Assembly (NCBI GenBank): GCA_021159805.1
Contig: JAGHDT010000135.1
Span: 1 to 8,537 of the forward strand
DNA from: Anaerolineae bacterium
Lineage (GTDB): Bacteria; Chloroflexota; Anaerolineae; B4-G1; SLSP01
Direction: 5' to 3'
Length of the DNA: 8,537 nucleotides
The notes below the pieces were generated by a model, which was given only the letters and a program-made list of their open reading frames with translations, was not told where the DNA came from and ran no database searches. Both the position numbers and the translations under genes were made by a program. This document shows positions 6,577 through 8,537 of the stretch, in pieces (within the stretch, counting starts at the first letter, position 1; every line of letters begins with the position of its first letter).

Positions 6577-6620
6577 AGAATCAGCGAATCAGCGAATGAA
6601 AGCGAGGATTCGCTGATTCT
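6577..6620. repeat. Perfect 14-bp inverted repeat with tandem AATCAGCG octamers
   Basis: AGAATCAGCGAATC (6577-6590) pairs perfectly with GATTCGCTGATTCT (6607-6620) around a 16-nt loop. The first arm and loop contain two tandem AATCAGCG units (6579-6594) and a diverged third. It lies between the FG-GAP stop (6641) and the GH4 ribosome site, so on the minus-strand mRNA it could form a stable intercistronic stem acting as an attenuator or 3'-end stabiliser. No U-tract follows on that strand. Confidence 0.6.
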
Positions 6621-6640
6621 TGCATTCTCCCATTCTTCCG

Positions 6641-7723
6641 CTACCCCAGATTCTCATACAGATATAGCCCATCCTTGCCGGGTGCGACGATGTCGAGGCG
6701 CCCGTTTCCGGTCACGTCGGCGATAGCGAAAAGGATGCCGCAGCCCTTGCCCTTGCCGGGAGGGCCGTAGTCGACGACCTGTTTGGCGAAGGACTCGCCG
6801 GTCCACTTGAAGTAGTAGATGCCGACGTCGTCGGCGGAGCCAGTGTCATTGCCGCAGTGCGCGCGGTAACGCTTGCCGGTGACCAGTTCGCAGGCGCCAT
6901 CCCTGTCAAGGTCAACCCACTGGAGGTCGTGGTACTGGGCATTGAAGGGGTCGATGGGGTGGCTGATCCAGGTGCGGCCGCCATTGTCCGCCACTCGCTG
7001 TTCCACCCAGTCGAGGCCGTAGCCGTGGCCGTGGCCCACGATCAGATCGTTGATCCCGTTGCCGTTGACGTCCACGACGAGCATCGGCACGCCGGCCATA
7101 CCGCCCAGCTCGAAGTCGGAGTGCAGGATCCACTCGCCGTTGTAGGGATCCTGCGGCGCTTCCAGCCAGCCGTGGTTGAGGATGAAGTCCCCGCGACCGT
7201 TGCCGTTAACGTCGCCAAAACCCAGGCCGTGACCCTGTGCCTCAGTGGTGATGGTGTGCGCCACGAATTCGCCGGTGCCCTTGCCCCCGGCGTCGGTGAT
7301 GAGTTTATAGACGGTCAACGGCTCTCCCGGTGTGTTGGGGACGATCTCCAGATGACCGTCGCCGTCGACGTCCCAGGCACGTGTGGTCTCGACGTTGCCG
7401 GTGTGCGCGATGATGTGCTCGGGCCACTCTTGTTCGGGATCGCCGGGGTTCTCGCGCCAGCGGACCGTGTCCCCCCACCAGCCGCCGGTGATGAAGTCAA
7501 GGCGCCCGTTGCCGTTGACATCCATCGGGATCGTGGAGAAATCATCGTAGTACTCGCCCTCGGCCATCACATCGCCGATGCGATGCTGTGTCCTGATGTC
7601 GGGCGTCTCGTACCACCACGCACCGGATACGATATTAGGCCTGCCGTCGCCGGTCACATCGAAGACGCCGGCGGATTCGAAACGTTCAAACGCGATAAGG
7701 GTCTTCTTCCATTTGATGGGCAT
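6641..7723 (-). CDS. Seven-repeat FG-GAP/VCBS beta-propeller protein, cytoplasmic
   Basis: A 360-aa protein that is almost entirely propeller. Seven calcium-loop motifs of the D-x-D/N-G-D/N-G type occur at residues 22-30, 68-76, 118-126, 171-179, 218-226, 271-279 and 336-344, with 46-65 residues between starts, as expected for a complete seven-bladed propeller. Between them recur WWYETP, GGWWGD and HGWLEAP strands. The N-terminus (MPIKWKKTLIAFERFESAG) has no signal peptide or membrane segment, unlike adhesin-type FG-GAP proteins, so it probably stays in the cytoplasm. AGGAG (7732-7736) lies 8 nt before the ATG. Location between a Gfo/Idh/MocA dehydrogenase and a GH4 glycosidase suggests a role in sugar metabolism. 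The propeller half of fungal aldos-2-ulose dehydratase is a known enzymatic relative of this architecture and a possible model. A binding-only role remains possible. The fold is firm and the function is inference. Confidence 0.85.
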   Translation of the reverse strand: MPIKWKKTLIAFERFESAGVFDVTGDGRPNIVSGAWWYETPDIRTQHRIGDVMAEGEYYDDFSTIPMDVNGNGRLDFITGGWWGDTVRWRENPGDPEQEWPEHIIAHTGNVETTRAWDVDGDGHLEIVPNTPGEPLTVYKLITDAGGKGTGEFVAHTITTEAQGHGLGFGDVNGNGRGDFILNHGWLEAPQDPYNGEWILHSDFELGGMAGVPMLVVDVNGNGINDLIVGHGHGYGLDWVEQRVADNGGRTWISHPIDPFNAQYHDLQWVDLDRDGACELVTGKRYRAHCGNDTGSADDVGIYYFKWTGESFAKQVVDYGPPGKGKGCGILFAIADVTGNGRLDIVAPGKDGLYLYENLG

Positions 7724-7760
7724 GGTGTGCTCTCCTGTGTGAGTCTGTGAGATGAAGCGG

Positions 7761-7788
7761 TCAGCTTTCAGCTGTCAGCGATCAGCAA
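7761..7788. repeat. Four tandem TCAGCnn heptamers
   Basis: TCAGCTT, TCAGCTG, TCAGCGA and TCAGCAA follow one another with exact 7-bp period, and a fifth partial CAGCG follows. The array lies in the gap between the dehydrogenase and FG-GAP genes, beside a hairpin. The TCAGC core also occurs in the octamers at 6579-6594. It resembles the short tandemly repeated repetitive sequences found in intergenic DNA of some bacteria. It is too short and has no spacers, so it is not CRISPR. Confidence 0.6.
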
Positions 7789-7791
7789 CAG

Positions 7792-7830
7792 CGTTAGAAC
7801 GTTGGAACTTCCCAACGTTCTAACGTTTTT
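7792..7830 (+). terminator. Perfect 14-bp hairpin with TTTTT tail beside the dehydrogenase stop
   Basis: CGTTAGAACGTTGG (7792-7805), loop AACTTC, CCAACGTTCTAACG (7812-7825), then TTTTT (7826-7830). In plus orientation it is a textbook intrinsic terminator, but no plus-strand gene precedes it. On the minus strand it begins only a few nt after the dehydrogenase TAA (7831-7829, which overlaps the T-run) and has A residues before, not U after. It may therefore be an mRNA-stabilising stem between minus-strand genes, or a block to antisense transcription. Confidence 0.55.
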
Positions 7831-8537
7831 ACTTCCCAGTCAGCAGCCTAATATACGCCCGAGCGATCTTGAGATCTTCCAGCGCCTCGGCGGCCTCGCA
7901 GGGGGGCTTACGCTCGCCCTTGATTGCGGCGACGAAGTTCATCGCCTGTTGGCGCATCGCGTGGATCCAGGGGAGTTGCGGTACCCGCGTCTCCGGCGTC
8001 ACGCCGTCGCCGGGGTCCCGGAAGAACTCGACGCGCCCGGGGCGGTTGCTGGCCAGCGGCGCGGGAAGCTCCAGCTTGACGGTGCCGCGCTCGAAACAGA
8101 CGAGCGCGGATTCCTGCCAGTCGATGGTGGTCTGGTAAGGCGACATCTCGATGGTGCAGGCTGCGCCGCTCTCGCTCTGGCCGGCCAAGAGGACGCCGGA
8201 TGGGTCGGCGTAGGTGACTGTGTAGGCTTCGCCCAACAGATGGCGCATCAGGTTCACCTGGTGGATGTAATAGTTGACGAACGCAGTGTAGCGGTTGTAG
8301 GGCTCGGCATCCATGTCCGACGCGGGCGGGTCCCGGTCGACAGCAGGATAGTCGCCCGGAACCGTGATCAGATCGTTGAAGCCCGCGGCGATCCAGTCGC
8401 CGGCAGGCATCAGGATGCGCACGTAGGTCATCTTGCCAAGCTCACCGGTCTGCTTGAGCCGGTCAATCTCGGCTTTGGTCATCATCGTGGCCGGATCGCT
8501 GCGCTTATGGTAGCCGACCATATGCCACGTGCCGCTC
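7829..8537 (-). CDS. Gfo/Idh/MocA-family oxidoreductase, C-terminal part (5' end beyond window)
   Basis: The frame is open to the right edge. Codons upstream of the internal Met at 8521 read SGTWH, joining VGYHKRSDPAT without a break, so the true start lies outside. About 235 residues are present, mainly the C-terminal beta-sheet domain of an NAD(P)-dependent sugar dehydrogenase or epimerase-type enzyme. GYHKRSDPA corresponds to the conserved segment just after the Rossmann domain. HQVNLMRHLLGE (with PYNRYTAFVNYYI before it) matches the family's active-site HDxxxxxxLxG helix, with His-Gln where His-Asp is often seen. The ending, WIHAMRQQAMNFVAAIKGERKPPCEAAEALEDLKIARAY in position and composition, is the usual Gfo/Idh C-terminal helix pair. 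The next gene downstream is the FG-GAP propeller, 105 nt away. The substrate is probably a sugar or polyol; the sequence does not show which. Confidence 0.88.
   Translation of the reverse strand, partial: SGTWHMVGYHKRSDPATMMTKAEIDRLKQTGELGKMTYVRILMPAGDWIAAGFNDLITVPGDYPAVDRDPPASDMDAEPYNRYTAFVNYYIHQVNLMRHLLGEAYTVTYADPSGVLLAGQSESGAACTIEMSPYQTTIDWQESALVCFERGTVKLELPAPLASNRPGRVEFFRDPGDGVTPETRVPQLPWIHAMRQQAMNFVAAIKGERKPPCEAAEALEDLKIARAYIRLLTGK

Noticed and set aside
6857..7750. Plus-strand open frame (297 codons) opposite the FG-GAP gene
   Set aside because: Its composition (AVAVDVHD-type repeats) is the reverse complement of the calcium-loop codons of the real gene, so it is a shadow.
7761..7788. 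CRISPR array
   Set aside because: Units are 7 bp, adjoining, with no spacers and no cas genes.
8519..8521. Met at 8521 as the start of the Gfo/Idh/MocA gene
   Set aside because: The frame is open and family-like upstream to the edge, the N-terminal NAD-binding domain is missing, and no ribosome site precedes it.

Overview
The window is GC-rich bacterial DNA with no rRNA, tRNA or other taxonomic marker, so the organism cannot be named. The mix of GH4, Gfo/Idh/MocA, cytoplasmic FG-GAP propeller, GH32/43-like and ceramidase-like genes is common in carbohydrate-scavenging environmental bacteria such as Planctomycetota, Armatimonadota or Chloroflexota. That placement is a weak inference. All recognised genes except one lie on the minus strand.

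Right block (minus strand, 8537 down to 5080): the 3' part of a Gfo/Idh/MocA dehydrogenase enters from the right edge. It is followed by a seven-repeat FG-GAP/VCBS propeller protein without a signal peptide, then a GH4 NAD-dependent alpha-galactosidase/alpha-glucosidase-like enzyme. A perfect 14-bp hairpin at 5080-5111 closes the block. The two gaps between these genes (about 105 and 95 bp) each hold a perfect 14-bp inverted repeat and short tandem repeats with a TCAGC core. All three proteins fit cytoplasmic sugar catabolism using redox chemistry.

Middle: one plus-strand gene (3867-4745) encodes a five-bladed-propeller glycosidase-like protein of the GH32/GH43 type with a strong ribosome binding site. 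Upstream of it is a 235-bp MITE-like element (3575-3809) with 16-bp terminal inverted repeats. Downstream is about 390 bp without a convincing gene.

Left block (minus strand, 3480 down to 1): a DeoR-family repressor, a class III PLP aminotransferase, a short degenerate coding stretch and a neutral/alkaline-ceramidase-like hydrolase are packed head to tail with 4-nt overlaps or about 20-nt gaps, so they look like one operon. A GlpR-like inverted repeat just upstream of the repressor gene suggests autoregulation by a phosphorylated sugar or polyol. The distal end of this operon looks damaged. The small third gene appears frameshifted and stop-interrupted, and the ceramidase-like frame carries an amber codon although it stays open and protein-like to the window edge.

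I found no defence system, CRISPR array or clearly new multi-gene system. The points most worth following up are the broken operon end, the MITE-like element in the divergent regulatory region, and the intracellular FG-GAP propeller that may be an enzyme rather than an adhesin.
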